Positions 7,124 to 17,054 of a DNA stretch of 43,536 nucleotides are shown piece after piece. The stretch lies in the NCBI RefSeq assembly GCF_000711885.1, contig NZ_KL543996.1, forward strand, positions 1 through 43,536, written 5' to 3'. The stretch's first letter is position 1. Every line of letters begins with the position of its first letter. Under the pieces are notes generated by a model. It made no database searches. It saw only the letters and a program-made list of their open reading frames with translations, and was not told the DNA's origin. Position numbers and translations under genes: made by a program. This stretch comes from Chromobacterium haemolyticum DSM 19808. GTDB taxonomy: Bacteria; Pseudomonadota; Gammaproteobacteria; Burkholderiales; Chromobacteriaceae.

Positions 7124-8229
7124 TTAGCGCCCTTGACCCAGTAAGTGCCTTGCGGCTCGATGGCCAGGAAGTCGCGGTGCAGCTGCTTCCAACTGGCGTC
7201 CGGGTCCAGTTTGGCGAAGCGCGCCGGTTGCAATTCCTTGGCGAAGGCTTCCAGCAGCACGATGTGGTAAGGCGTGTTGTAGAAGTGATGCCAGGCGCCG
7301 AAGGTGCGGCCTTCGCGCACCGCGCGCAAGGCGCCCACCGGACTGCGCGCGGCGGTGCGCTTGAGCGAGGCCTGCGCCTGCGCCGCGCTGATGTTGGCGC
7401 CGAACTGGATGCCGGTTTTCTCGGCGGCGTCCGCGGTGCCGGTACCGATGTACAGGTCCGGATTGCTGGCCAGCACATGCTCCATATTCACTTCGCCCAC
7501 CGCGCCGGGGATCAGCTTGTCGGCGATATTGACGCCGCCGGCGGCGTCCACCAGCTCGCCCAGGCTGCCGCGGCCGGCGCTGGTGACATTGCTGAAGGCG
7601 CCGGCGCGGAGGTCCAGGAAGGCCTTGGGCTTTTGCTGCGCCGGGATGGTGGCCACCACCTTGCGGATGGCGTCCATCTTGCCCTGGTAGAAGCGGATGA
7701 AGCGCTCGGCTTCGGCCTCGCGCTGCAGCGCCTTGCCCATGATGCGCAGGCTGGGCACGGTGTGTTCCAGCGGGGCGTTGCGGAAATCGACGAAGACCAC
7801 CGGCACCTTCGCCGCTTGCAGCTGCTGCACGATGGGGTTGTTCAGGCCCGGGCCGTGGCCGGAGATGCTGAACACGGCGATGTCCGGGCGCAAGGTCAGC
7901 ACTTTCTCGGCGCTGACGGAGTTCTCGCTGGTTTTGCCGATCAGCGGAATCCGGTCGATGGCGGGGAAGCGCTGCTTGTACTGGGCGTAGGTTTGCGGGT
8001 CCAGCTGGCGGAAGTCGCCCTGCCAGCCGGCGATGCGGGCGATGGGCTGCTTGCCTTCCAGCAAGGCCAGCGCGTAGAACAGCCGGCCTTCGCCCAAGAG
8101 GATGCGGTTGACCTTGGCCGGCACTTCCACTTTACGGCCGGCGATATCGGTGACGGTGGCGGCTTGGGCCGCCAGCGTGGCCGCGGCCAGCGCGCCGGCC
8201 AGCAGCAGACGGGAGAACAGTGTTTTCAT
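7120..8229 (-). CDS. Periplasmic iron-siderophore-binding protein of the ABC importer
   Basis: A 369-residue solute-binding protein of the TroA/FhuD (cluster A-II) type. Residues 1-23 form a clear signal peptide ending AAQA before ATVTDIAG, and no lipobox Cys is present, so it should be soluble in the periplasm. The mature part opens with the family's DIAGRKVEVPAKVNRI segment and contains LTLRPDIAVFSISG in the first lobe and a long linking helix. It is somewhat longer than the typical 290-330 residues. It receives the ferric chelate from the TonB-dependent receptor encoded at the head of the cluster and hands it to the permease. The ATG at 8229 has AAGGA about nine bases upstream. A long hairpin (8251-8305) precedes it, suggesting separate control from the upstream genes. 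Confidence 0.9.
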   Translation of the reverse strand: MKTLFSRLLLAGALAAATLAAQAATVTDIAGRKVEVPAKVNRILLGEGRLFYALALLEGKQPIARIAGWQGDFRQLDPQTYAQYKQRFPAIDRIPLIGKTSENSVSAEKVLTLRPDIAVFSISGHGPGLNNPIVQQLQAAKVPVVFVDFRNAPLEHTVPSLRIMGKALQREAEAERFIRFYQGKMDAIRKVVATIPAQQKPKAFLDLRAGAFSNVTSAGRGSLGELVDAAGGVNIADKLIPGAVGEVNMEHVLASNPDLYIGTGTADAAEKTGIQFGANISAAQAQASLKRTAARSPVGALRAVREGRTFGAWHHFYNTPYHIVLLEAFAKELQPARFAKLDPDASWKQLHRDFLAIEPQGTYWVKGAK

Positions 8230-8250
8230 TGTGATTCCTTGAGCGATACG

Positions 8251-8305
8251 GCTCCGCTGTCAAAGCCCGCCGTAGGGGTGGGTGGACGGGCTTTGGCAGT
8301 GGAGC
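8251..8305 (-). promoter_or_regulatory. Long hairpin upstream of the binding-protein gene
   Basis: Bases 8251-8269 (GCTCCGCTGTCAAAGCCCG) pair with 8287-8305 with only two mismatches, leaving a 17-base loop. The structure sits 21 bases before the binding-protein ATG, inside the operon, and has no T tract after it on the minus strand. It could stabilise or process the mRNA, or insulate it from the DUF2218 gene. A smaller perfect hairpin lies at 8338-8353. Confidence 0.5.
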
Positions 8306-8384
8306 GGGTGGGCAAGCATCATACCGAAACGAGAGCGGCCGGGCAGGCCCGGCGTACTCGGAAAACGCCGATAGGCTGGGGTTC

Positions 8385-8675
8385 TTACTCGGTCTTGGCC
8401 CAGTCCAGCTTCAAGTCCGGCGTTTTGGCCATCAGGCCCAGATGCTCGTCCATGATGAATTCGATCTTGGCCAGCTTGTCGGCGGCGTCGGCGGCACAGA
8501 TCATGTCCAGGGTGTCGTCCTGGCGCTGGATCCGGCATTCGCCTATGGGGAAGTGCACGTGGGCCTGGTGGCTGTCGAACTCCACCGGCACTTTCAGCGC
8601 GTAGTGCTTGCACAGCTTGTACAGCACCTTGTCGGCATTGGGCGTGGTCAATTGGGCGCGGCTGCTCAACATCAT
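8385..8675 (-). CDS. DUF2218-family small protein in the iron-uptake operon
   Basis: A 96-residue soluble protein without signal peptide. It matches the DUF2218 pattern: an N-terminal strand SRAQLTTPNADKVLYKLCKHYALK, a central FPIGECRIQ strand and a C-terminal helix ending EFIMDEHLGLMA. The family's biochemical role is unknown. Its members are often found beside siderophore receptors and biosynthesis genes, as here. Start: I chose the ATG at 8675, which has GGAG about eight bases upstream; an ATG three bases further in is equally possible. It lies between the TonB receptor and the periplasmic binding protein, all on the minus strand. The flanking gaps (139 and 155 bases) contain strong hairpins, so its expression may be uncoupled from both neighbours. 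Confidence 0.82.
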   Translation of the reverse strand: MMLSSRAQLTTPNADKVLYKLCKHYALKVPVEFDSHQAHVHFPIGECRIQRQDDTLDMICAADAADKLAKIEFIMDEHLGLMAKTPDLKLDWAKTE

Positions 8676-8703
8676 CAATTCTCCAATCGTAAAAACGGGA
8701 ACA

Positions 8704-8809
8704 GGCAGTTGGCGAATCCGGCGGATTCGGCAACTGCCGTGCGGTGTTTCCGGCCCGTCCGGAGACGGGCCGTCAGAAGCGGTTCACGATGCTTGCTAGC
8801 CCGTGAACC
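8704..8809. promoter_or_regulatory. Three successive hairpins between the TonB receptor and DUF2218 genes
   Basis: Three separate inverted repeats stand in a row. 8704-8719 pairs with 8723-8738 (16 bp, one mismatch). 8751-8759 pairs with 8764-8772 (perfect 9 bp). 8781-8788 pairs with 8802-8809 (perfect 8 bp). The receptor gene ends at 8815. The set may act as a partial terminator or 3' stabiliser that makes receptor mRNA exceed that of the downstream transporter genes. The T run beside the third hairpin faces the plus strand. Confidence 0.5.
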
Positions 8810-8814
8810 TTTTC

Positions 8815-10938
8815 TTAGAACTTGCCGGTCAAGGTCAGCCAATAGCGGCGGCCCTCATCGACCATCCAGTTGCCGTTAAGCGGCGCTTTAGTGCGATCCG
8901 GTTCGGCGTTGCCCACACGGTCATCAATCGCTACCTTGCGGTCGGCCAGATTGAAGACGGCGAAGTTGACGTCGAAGTTCTTGCTCAGCTTGTAGCTGCC
9001 GCCGAAGTCCCAGGTGCTGGAACCGCCGCGGGTGCGCGCATCGTAAGCGCCGTTGCGGAAGCCGGTGTAGTACTGCTTGCCTTCAAAGTTCAGGCGGGTG
9101 TACAGGTCCAGCTTTTCCATCGGCGCCCAGGCCAGCTTCACGTTGCCGGCGTGTTCCGGTGTTTTGTCCAGCGGCAGGCCGTTCAGAGATTGACCGGATA
9201 GCGAGGTTTCCCTACCGCCCTCGCGCTTGGACTTGGTGTAGGTGTAGTTGCCGGACAGTGTCCACTTCGGCATGAAAGTCCAGCTGCTGGACAATTCCAG
9301 GCCGCGGATGTTGACCGAGTCCACATTGTCGTATATGTAGACGCGGGCCGGCTTGCCCTTAGAGATCAATGCATTGGTGAATTGATCGGTACCGTAGCTG
9401 ACCACCTTGTTCTTGAAGTCGTTGTTGAACAGCGTGGCGTTAGCGCTCAAGCCCTGTTCATTGTCGAAGTGCAGACTCACTTCGTAAGAGGTGCTTTCCT
9501 CCGGCTTCAACTTGGAGTTGCCGCACAGTAAGCCGGTTTCCACGCGGCTGCCGGTACGCATGCAGTAGCCGTCGGTGCTCTGGCGAATGGTGGGCGCCTT
9601 GAAACCCTTGCCGATGCCGCCTTTCAGGGTCCACTGAGAGTTCAGGTGCTGAACCAGGTAAGCACGCGGAGTGAAGTGGGTGCCAAACACGCTGTGGTGG
9701 TCGACACGACCGCCGGCGGTGATGGTCAGGCTGTCTGTGGCTTCGAAGCTGTCTTCGGCAAACAGAGACCAGGTGTTGACGGTGACCTTGTCCGGGTTGG
9801 GCGCGCCAGTGTATTTGAAACGATTTGGATCGAAGGCTTCTTGAGCCTGCAGATCAGAGCCAACCTGTCGGCCAAGCTGGGTGCCGACTTTCACGGTGTG
9901 ACGATCCAGCAGGAAGGTGAGTTGGCCGTCCAGCGTGGTATTGGCCAACTTCACGCCTTTGCCGTCGCTGACGTTATTTTCGTCCGAGCTAGACTTGGCC
10001 AGTTCCTGATACAGCGCGACATTGGAACGGATATTGCCGTACTTGCCGTTGTGGCTCAGGCTCCAGTGATCACGGGTATCGTATTGATCGTATTTTCCGA
10101 GAGTCGGAGAAATGCTCTTGCCGCCGGTGGTGGTTTTACGCAGCTCGTTATGACCGGCCTCGAAGGTGATCTCGTGGTCCTGGTTCGGGGTGAAGCTGAG
10201 CTTGGCGTTGATGTCGGACATGTGGTTGGCGTCTTTGCCGCCATCGCCGCTCTTGGAGTAGAAGATATTATCTTCCGCCTGGTTGTTCAGCGAGCCGTAG
10301 ACTTGCAGCGACAGCAGGTCCTTCATCAGCGGGCCGCCCAGCCAGAAGCTGCTCTGGCCGGTATTGCCTTCGTTCGAATGTTCGGTGATGGTGCCGCCCA
10401 GGGTCATCGAGCCATGCCATTCCTTGGGCGCTTTGCGGGTGATGATGTTGACCACGCCGCCCATGGCGTCGGAGCCGTACAGCGAGGACATCGGGCCGCG
10501 GACCACTTCGATGCGCTCAATCGCCTCCATCGGAGGGATCTGGTATTGCTGGAAGCCGCCGGTGCCGCGACTGCGCACTTCGCGGGTGCCTTGGCGGCGG
10601 CCGTCCACCAGGATCAGCGAGTATTCGCCGGGCATGCCGCGGATGGCAATGTCCTTATCGCCAGGGCCGGAGCCATTGATGCTGACGCCTTCCAGATCGG
10701 TCAGCGCGTCGGCCAGGTTGGTGAACGGCTTTTTCGCCAGATCTTCGCGAGTAATCACCGAAATACTAGCCGGGGCTTGTTTGATTTTTTGCTCGTAGCC
10801 GGAGGCGGTGACCACTACCGAGGGCAGGGTGGCTTCGGCTTCCGCCGCGTGGGCGGCGGGCAGGTAGAGGGCGGAAACCGCCGCGGACAACAGGGCGAGG
10901 CGCACGCCGTGACGGGCGGCGGAGTCAAAGGTTTTCAT
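8815..10938 (-). CDS. TonB-dependent outer-membrane receptor, catecholate siderophore type (FepA/IrgA/CirA-like)
   Basis: A 707-residue outer-membrane gated channel that imports a ferric siderophore with energy from TonB. A signal peptide of about 31 residues ends in AHA. A TonB-box-like LPSVVVTAS follows near 38-46. The plug domain (about 50-165) contains SISVITREDL, DIAIRGMPGEYSLILVDGRR and RIEVVRGPMSSLYGSDAMGG, a signature shared by FepA, IrgA and CirA. The remainder is a 22-strand barrel with many aromatic girdle residues, ending YWLTLTGKF with the C-terminal Phe required for BAM assembly. It heads the leftward cluster that also encodes DUF2218 and an ABC importer. A Fur-box-like site overlaps its promoter. 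The exact ligand cannot be read from sequence; catecholates are an inference from family resemblance. Confidence 0.93.
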   Translation of the reverse strand: MKTFDSAARHGVRLALLSAAVSALYLPAAHAAEAEATLPSVVVTASGYEQKIKQAPASISVITREDLAKKPFTNLADALTDLEGVSINGSGPGDKDIAIRGMPGEYSLILVDGRRQGTREVRSRGTGGFQQYQIPPMEAIERIEVVRGPMSSLYGSDAMGGVVNIITRKAPKEWHGSMTLGGTITEHSNEGNTGQSSFWLGGPLMKDLLSLQVYGSLNNQAEDNIFYSKSGDGGKDANHMSDINAKLSFTPNQDHEITFEAGHNELRKTTTGGKSISPTLGKYDQYDTRDHWSLSHNGKYGNIRSNVALYQELAKSSSDENNVSDGKGVKLANTTLDGQLTFLLDRHTVKVGTQLGRQVGSDLQAQEAFDPNRFKYTGAPNPDKVTVNTWSLFAEDSFEATDSLTITAGGRVDHHSVFGTHFTPRAYLVQHLNSQWTLKGGIGKGFKAPTIRQSTDGYCMRTGSRVETGLLCGNSKLKPEESTSYEVSLHFDNEQGLSANATLFNNDFKNKVVSYGTDQFTNALISKGKPARVYIYDNVDSVNIRGLELSSSWTFMPKWTLSGNYTYTKSKREGGRETSLSGQSLNGLPLDKTPEHAGNVKLAWAPMEKLDLYTRLNFEGKQYYTGFRNGAYDARTRGGSSTWDFGGSYKLSKNFDVNFAVFNLADRKVAIDDRVGNAEPDRTKAPLNGNWMVDEGRRYWLTLTGKF

Positions 10939-11061
10939 TATCGTGGATACCTGGAAATCATCACATGAACGAAGCCCATTTGATCCGCGTCACGGCATGG
11001 CCGGCGCTGTTTGCATGCCGTTGGCGTTTAGTTTGCGCAAGGAATGTCAAATGGGACCGTA

Positions 11062-11090
11062 AGTATCCCACCGAATTAATGCGAACGCAA
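11062..11090 (-). promoter_or_regulatory. Probable sigma-70 promoter of the TonB receptor operon
   Basis: On the minus strand, TTGCGT (11090-11085) stands 17 bases before GATACT (11067-11062), about 125 bases ahead of the receptor ATG. Spacing is ideal and both hexamers match the consensus moderately. The rest of the gene-free stretch 10939-11263 shows no other feature I can name. Confidence 0.5.
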
Positions 11091-11105
11091 ATGCGAATCG
11101 TTATT
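11087..11105 (-). promoter_or_regulatory. fur box: Fur-box-like operator
   Basis: The 19 bases at 11087-11105 (GCAAATGCGAATCGTTATT on the plus strand) match 13 of 19 positions of the classical Fur consensus GATAATGATAATCATTATC, including the central AATC and both half-site cores. It overlaps the -35 element of the receptor promoter, where Fur-iron would block polymerase. This fits iron-repressed expression of the uptake operon. Confidence 0.6.
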
Positions 11106-11263
11106 GATTGATGCTCGGCTTGGGCTTGATTGCAAGCAATCTGACGCTAACATGACATGGCTCAAACTTTGTTCGGGGCGACAAAAATTGAGAAACAGCT
11201 TGGGAACCAAGGCGCTAGCTGTCAGTCCCAAGCCTGTTCCAAGCTGAGCGCGTAACTGAATCG

Positions 11264-11575
11264 ATGCTTATCCGCCTACCCCTGCTGCTGTTGCTAACCT
11301 GTCTGCTGCTCTTGCCGCAGGCGGGCTGGAGCATGGGCGGGCGCGTGGCCGCCAGCGCGCCCTGCGTGTGGATGGCGGATGACGGCGCGGCCTGCCATAC
11401 CCAGCCGGCCAGCGCCGCCCAGGCCGCGGCCTGTTGCCAGTTGCCGGCCGCTCCGTGGCCGGCGGCGCCCTGCTTGCCGCTGCAGACGATTCGCCCGGTA
11501 TTGCAGGCCAAGGCCGAAGTAGTGTGGTCCGGTTTTATCCCCGCGCCGCCGGAGCGGCCTCCCCAATCTTTATGA
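11264..11575 (+). CDS. Small Cys-rich secreted or membrane-anchored protein
   Basis: A 103-residue product with a strongly hydrophobic N-terminus (LIRLPLLLLLTCLLLLPQAGWS) that is either a signal peptide or an anchor. The rest contains six Cys in pairs and singles (PCVW, ACHT, ACCQ, PCLP) and a proline-rich tail ending PPERPPQSL. I do not recognise a defined family. The hydrophobic start, scattered Cys and RPP-type tail recall the small DUF2946/CopL-like proteins found near copper genes, and the next gene encodes a DUF411 protein, which supports a periplasmic metal role. The start codon has only a weak ribosome site. The gene reads away from the Fur-box region, so it could share regulation with the siderophore receptor, though no rightward promoter was evident. 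Confidence 0.55.
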   Translation: MLIRLPLLLLLTCLLLLPQAGWSMGGRVAASAPCVWMADDGAACHTQPASAAQAAACCQLPAAPWPAAPCLPLQTIRPVLQAKAEVVWSGFIPAPPERPPQSL

Positions 11576-11653
11576 ATGAGCCGTTTTTTTGCGCCAACCG
11601 TGTGTTTGCGGGCTGGCGCGCGTTTTCATTCAAAAAGCATTGGAGTTCTTGCC

Positions 11654-12088
11654 ATGACTAAACCTTTGTACTGGGCCGCCGCCGCGCTGGCCGTTTCCCT
11701 GATTTCTCCGCTTGCCGCCGCCGCCGACGGCGTGATGCACAAGGACCCGTATTGCGGTTGCTGCACCGCCTGGGCCGAGCATATGCAGAAAAACGGCGTG
11801 GCGATGCAAAGCCGCAACGAGGCCGACATGTCCGCAGTCAAGAGCCGGTTGAAAGTGCCGGCGGATCTGCGCTCCTGCCATACCGCCGAGGTGGGCGGCT
11901 ATGTGTTCGAAGGCCATGTGCCGGCGGATTTGGTGAAGAAGGTGCTGAAGGACAAACCCAAGATCGTGGGCCTGGCGGTGCCGGGCATGCCCATGGGTAG
12001 CCCGGGTATGGAAGGGCCGAGCAAGCAGCCGTATCAGGTGTTGAGTTTTGACGAGCAGGGAAGGCGCAGCGTCTACGCCACGCGCTAA
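11654..12088 (+). CDS. DUF411-family periplasmic metal-handling protein
   Basis: A 144-residue protein with a signal peptide of about 23 residues ending AAAAD. The mature part begins VMHKDPYCGCCTAWAEHMQ, the CGCC motif that defines DUF411, and continues through LRSCHTAEVGGYVFEGHVPAD, another conserved segment, to VPGMPMGSPGME, a Met-rich metal-ligand stretch. Family members are periplasmic and linked to copper or silver tolerance, although the mechanism is not established. Start: the ATG at 11654 has GGAG eight bases upstream and begins the signal peptide exactly; upstream in-frame codons add residues that do not fit. The gene follows the Cys-rich small protein gene, and the two may form one unit. 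A terminator-like hairpin follows at 12136-12168. Confidence 0.9.
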   Translation: MTKPLYWAAAALAVSLISPLAAAADGVMHKDPYCGCCTAWAEHMQKNGVAMQSRNEADMSAVKSRLKVPADLRSCHTAEVGGYVFEGHVPADLVKKVLKDKPKIVGLAVPGMPMGSPGMEGPSKQPYQVLSFDEQGRRSVYATR

Positions 12089-12135
12089 AGCCGGCGAGGC
12101 GCAAGCCGCGTTGCAGCGGCTTGCTTGAGGGTATG

Positions 12136-12168
12136 ACGGGCGTTCCGGCATGTTGGAATGCCCGTTTT
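12136..12168 (+). terminator. Rho-independent terminator after the DUF411 gene
   Basis: ACGGGCGTTCC (12136-12146) pairs with GGAATGCCCGT (12155-12165), with one G-T pair and an eight-base loop, followed directly by TTT. A second hairpin, GCAAGCCGC against GCGGCTTGC, stands just before it (about 12102-12125). Together they separate the rightward metal genes from the convergent flavoprotein gene. Confidence 0.75.
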
Positions 12169-12171
12169 GCG

Positions 12172-13452
12172 TCAGCGCATTGAGAACGCCTCGTGGTGGA
12201 AAGCCGGCGCTTGCGCGCCACGCTGGCTCAGACCGTGCTGTAGCGCTTTGCCCAGGCCCTGCGGGCCGCAGAACCAGACCTCGTCCACTTCCGGCAGCAT
12301 ATCGGCGTTCAACCGTGCGCCGGTTTCGCTTTCGATCAGATGCAGCCGCACGCCGCGTTGACGACAAGCTTGCCGCACTTCTTCCAGCCGCGCCGCTTCG
12401 TCGCGATGGCGCACGCAGTAGTAGAAATCCACATCCAGTGGCGTCTCCGCCAGCGCCCTGCTTTGCAACCAGGCCAGGAAAGGCGTGACGCCGATGCCGC
12501 CCGCCACCCAGGCCTGGCGTGTACCGCCACGCGACTGGAAACCGCCATAGGGGCCTTCCACTGTGACGGCCTGGCCGATCTCTAGTTCGTCCGGCAGGCG
12601 GCGGGTGTAATCGCCCAACGCCTTGATGATGAAGCGCAGCCGGCCGTCGCCGTGGTCGGCGCTGGCGATGGTGAAAGGGTGGGCGCCTTCGGCGGCGGTG
12701 AAGTTGACCAGAGCGAATTGTCCGGCGCGGTGGCCGGGCCAGCCGTCCATCTGGCAGATCACTTCCAGTTGCCCGGCCGGCAGGGCTTCTATGCGGTCCA
12801 CCCGGCCGGCGTATTGCCCTTGTTTGCCGATGCGGCCGGCCAGCGCGTAGAGCGCGCAGCCGGAACCGATCAGCATCAGCGTGGCCAGCAGCCAGCCCAC
12901 CGGTTGTGTCCACATCTCGGCCGGCATCAGGATCAGTCCGTGGAAGGCGCCCATCAGGTAGAGCGGGGCGAATAGCTTGTGCAGCTTGCGCCAGAAGCGA
13001 TAGGGCACGGCGCGCAGCAGCGCCAGAATCACCATGGCCAGCACCGCCCAGGCGGCCCATTCGCCTATGTCCTTGGCCAGCGAAACCAACGGGTCTTTGC
13101 CGCCGCCGCTCTTGATCCGCGGTGCGACCCAGGCCAGCGCCAGCATCAGCTTGGGCGAGAGCTTGATCAGCCAGTGAGCGGCCAGCAGCAGGCCGGCGGC
13201 GATGCCGAGGCGCTTGTGCAGCGCGTATAGGCGGTCCAGGCCGCCCAGCAACGGTTCCAGCCAACGCGGGCGTGTGGCCAGCAGCATGGCTGCGCTCATC
13301 ACCGTCATTAATTGCACGCCGCTGAGCATGACCAGTTCGTGCCGCCATTGCCAGTAGTTGGCGGGCAAACCGTTTTGCCACAGGCTGGCGGCGGCGTATA
13401 AGGCGCCGCTGACGAGCAGCAGCAGGCTAAGCAGGGGAAGTCTACGGTTCAT
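12172..13452 (-). CDS. Ferric-reductase-like membrane flavoprotein (ferredoxin-reductase superfamily)
   Basis: A 426-residue inner-membrane oxidoreductase. The N-terminal half is a ferric-reductase-like transmembrane domain with about six hydrophobic helices and haem-ligand-type histidines (HKRLGIAAGLLLAAHW, RKLHKLFAPLYLMGAFHG). The C-terminal half is an FAD/NAD(P) reductase: an FAD-binding segment AHPFTIASAD (RxxxS-T-like), VEGPYGGF, the nucleotide-binding VAGGIGVTPFLAWL, and the terminal VWFCGPQGLGKAL. It should pass electrons from NAD(P)H across the membrane to haem and then to a metal or quinone. Start: the ATG at 13452 has AAAGGA seven bases upstream; the ATG at 13458 is too close to it. 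The gene stands alone and faces the DUF411 gene. Whether it reduces iron or copper in the cell is not shown by sequence. Confidence 0.88.
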   Translation of the reverse strand: MNRRLPLLSLLLLVSGALYAAASLWQNGLPANYWQWRHELVMLSGVQLMTVMSAAMLLATRPRWLEPLLGGLDRLYALHKRLGIAAGLLLAAHWLIKLSPKLMLALAWVAPRIKSGGGKDPLVSLAKDIGEWAAWAVLAMVILALLRAVPYRFWRKLHKLFAPLYLMGAFHGLILMPAEMWTQPVGWLLATLMLIGSGCALYALAGRIGKQGQYAGRVDRIEALPAGQLEVICQMDGWPGHRAGQFALVNFTAAEGAHPFTIASADHGDGRLRFIIKALGDYTRRLPDELEIGQAVTVEGPYGGFQSRGGTRQAWVAGGIGVTPFLAWLQSRALAETPLDVDFYYCVRHRDEAARLEEVRQACRQRGVRLHLIESETGARLNADMLPEVDEVWFCGPQGLGKALQHGLSQRGAQAPAFHHEAFSMR

Positions 13453-13539
13453 CGCCATGTCCTTTCTTGCGATAGGGGATTGAGACGATTGGAACACCGT
13501 AAACTTAAGCGCAGCTTAAACGCGGCGCGGGGGACCGGT

Positions 13540-13707
13540 TTAGCGTGGCGGGATGCCGGGCTGTGTGTCGCCGCCAAGCGCCTTATACAAGGCGATCAGG
13601 TCGGCGGACAGGGTTTGCCGCGCGGTTAGCCGCCGCCGGCCGGCTTCTTTGGCCATTATTAGTCCGCAGTCCAGCAGCTGCTGTCGAGTGGCGTTGGTCG
13701 ATTTCAT
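13540..13707 (-). pseudogene. Remnant of a NodT/OprM-type efflux outer-membrane channel (C-terminal end only)
   Basis: A 55-codon open stretch (longer in frame, to 13794) encodes AGRRRLTARQTLSADLIALYKALGGDTQ near its end. The pattern 'Ala/Thr-rich helix, then DL-ALYKALGG' is the C-terminus of tripartite-efflux outer-membrane factors, whose last helix ends in LYKALGGG. Full channels are about 460-500 residues, so nearly everything is missing. No adaptor or RND pump gene remains nearby. An operator-like repeat lies directly upstream. I read this as the tail of a deleted efflux operon; it could also be a new small protein that reuses the segment. Moderate confidence rests on one motif. Confidence 0.5.
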
Positions 13708-13711
13708 GTTT

Positions 13712-13763
13712 GTATGTTTATACGGATGTATAAGCGCATTGAGCCGAATTTGTACGATTGTAT
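13712..13763. promoter_or_regulatory. Operator-like array of GTAT/ATAC half-sites
   Basis: GTAT at 13712, ATAC at 13720 and GTAT at 13728 form two overlapping inverted repeats with four-base gaps (GTATgtttATACggatGTAT). About 32 bases on, GTACgattGTAT (13752-13763) repeats the last unit. Regular eight-base steps of alternating half-sites are typical of TetR-family operators that bind two dimers. No regulator gene lies in the window beside it. It may be the leftover control region of the lost efflux operon. Confidence 0.45.
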
Positions 13764-14001
13764 AAATTTTGCGCAATCCGGAGGGAAACCCCAAGTGCTT
13801 GTTTTACAAAGTGGTGATTGCCGGCGCTGTCGCCGCGGGCAAATTCACCGCGCGGTGGCATGTGCCGGCGGAAAATAATCGGCCATAATTGGAGCGTCGG
13901 CGCTCCGCCGCAAGCAAGAATCCCGCAGCCGCGCCGGGCGTATCCAGCTCAGGCCGCGGCAAAAACAGCGATCCGTCGCACTATTACAAAGGGGACATAT
14001 C

Positions 14002-14736
14002 ATGTTGGCCATCATCGGCGGCAGCGGCCTGGCCCAGCTGCCCGTATTGGAAGTCACCCATCGTCAAGTCGTTCGCACGCCGTATGGCGACCCTTCCTGC
14101 GCACTGACCTTCGGCCTGCTGAATGGACAGAACGTGGTATTCATCGCCCGCCATGGCTACGGCCATTCGCTGGCGCCGCATGAAATCAATTACCGCGCCA
14201 ATATCTGGGCGCTGCACGATCAGGGCGTGAAGGGCGTGATCGCCATCGGCACGGTGGGCGGCATCCGTCCCGACATGCCGCCTGGCCGCCTGGTGGTGCC
14301 GGACAACATCATCGACTATAGCTGGGGCCGCAAGCATACCTTCTTTGAAGGCCTGGACCGTCCGGTGGTGCACGCCGAATTCTCTTCGCCTTATGACGAG
14401 GCGTTGCGAGAGCGCCTGATCCGCGCGATGGCGGACAGCGGCCATAGCGGAGTGGTGGGTGGCGTTTATGCCTGCACCCAGGGGCCGCGTTTGGAAAGCG
14501 CCGCGGAAATATTGAAGTTGGAGCGGGATGGTGCCGATATAGTCGGCATGACCGGCATGCCGGAAGCGGCATTGGCGCGGGAGATGAACCTGCCTTACGC
14601 GCACCTGTGCCTGGTCAGCAACTGGGCGGCCGGCAAGGGCGGCGCGGCGACGGTGGAGTTTGACGCCACCACCGGCGCGATGGGGGTGGAGGTGGTGATG
14701 TCGGTGCTAGCTAAGCTATTGTCAAGCAAGCAGTAG
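14002..14736 (+). CDS. S-methyl-5'-thioinosine phosphorylase (MTAP/PNP family)
   Basis: A 244-residue purine nucleoside phosphorylase. It most resembles the bacterial methylthioinosine phosphorylases, which split S-methyl-5'-thioinosine into hypoxanthine and methylthioribose-1-phosphate during recycling of polyamine and quorum-signal by-products. It starts MLAIIGGSGLAQLP, with the phosphate-binding GGSG loop, and contains FIARHGYGHSLAPHEINYRAN, AIGTVGGI, VYACTQGPRLESAAEI and GADIVGMTGMPEAALARE, the last being the family's substrate loop. An ideal AAAGGGGACA ribosome site precedes the ATG. It is about 30-40 residues shorter than eukaryotic MTAP, as usual for this group. The choice of methylthioinosine over methylthioadenosine is inferred from overall resemblance. 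It stands alone upstream of the sugar operon, 160 bases away, with no obvious terminator between. Confidence 0.85.
   Translation: MLAIIGGSGLAQLPVLEVTHRQVVRTPYGDPSCALTFGLLNGQNVVFIARHGYGHSLAPHEINYRANIWALHDQGVKGVIAIGTVGGIRPDMPPGRLVVPDNIIDYSWGRKHTFFEGLDRPVVHAEFSSPYDEALRERLIRAMADSGHSGVVGGVYACTQGPRLESAAEILKLERDGADIVGMTGMPEAALAREMNLPYAHLCLVSNWAAGKGGAATVEFDATTGAMGVEVVMSVLAKLLSSKQ

Positions 14737-17050
<2,314 letters not shown>

Positions 17051-17054
<4 letters not shown>

Noticed and set aside
6063-7478. Extension of the ATPase frame far upstream, giving a 729-residue protein
   Set aside because: The extra part lies antisense-free but out of frame within the permease and binding-protein genes; the ATPase has its own ATG overlapping the permease stop.
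7150-8604. 484-residue plus-strand frame opposite the binding-protein gene
   Set aside because: It has no ribosome site or family motif and mirrors a well-supported minus-strand gene with signal peptide; it is a by-product of high GC content.
9646-10968. 440-residue plus-strand frame opposite the TonB receptor
   Set aside because: The receptor on the other strand has full plug and barrel motifs; the opposite frame shows none.
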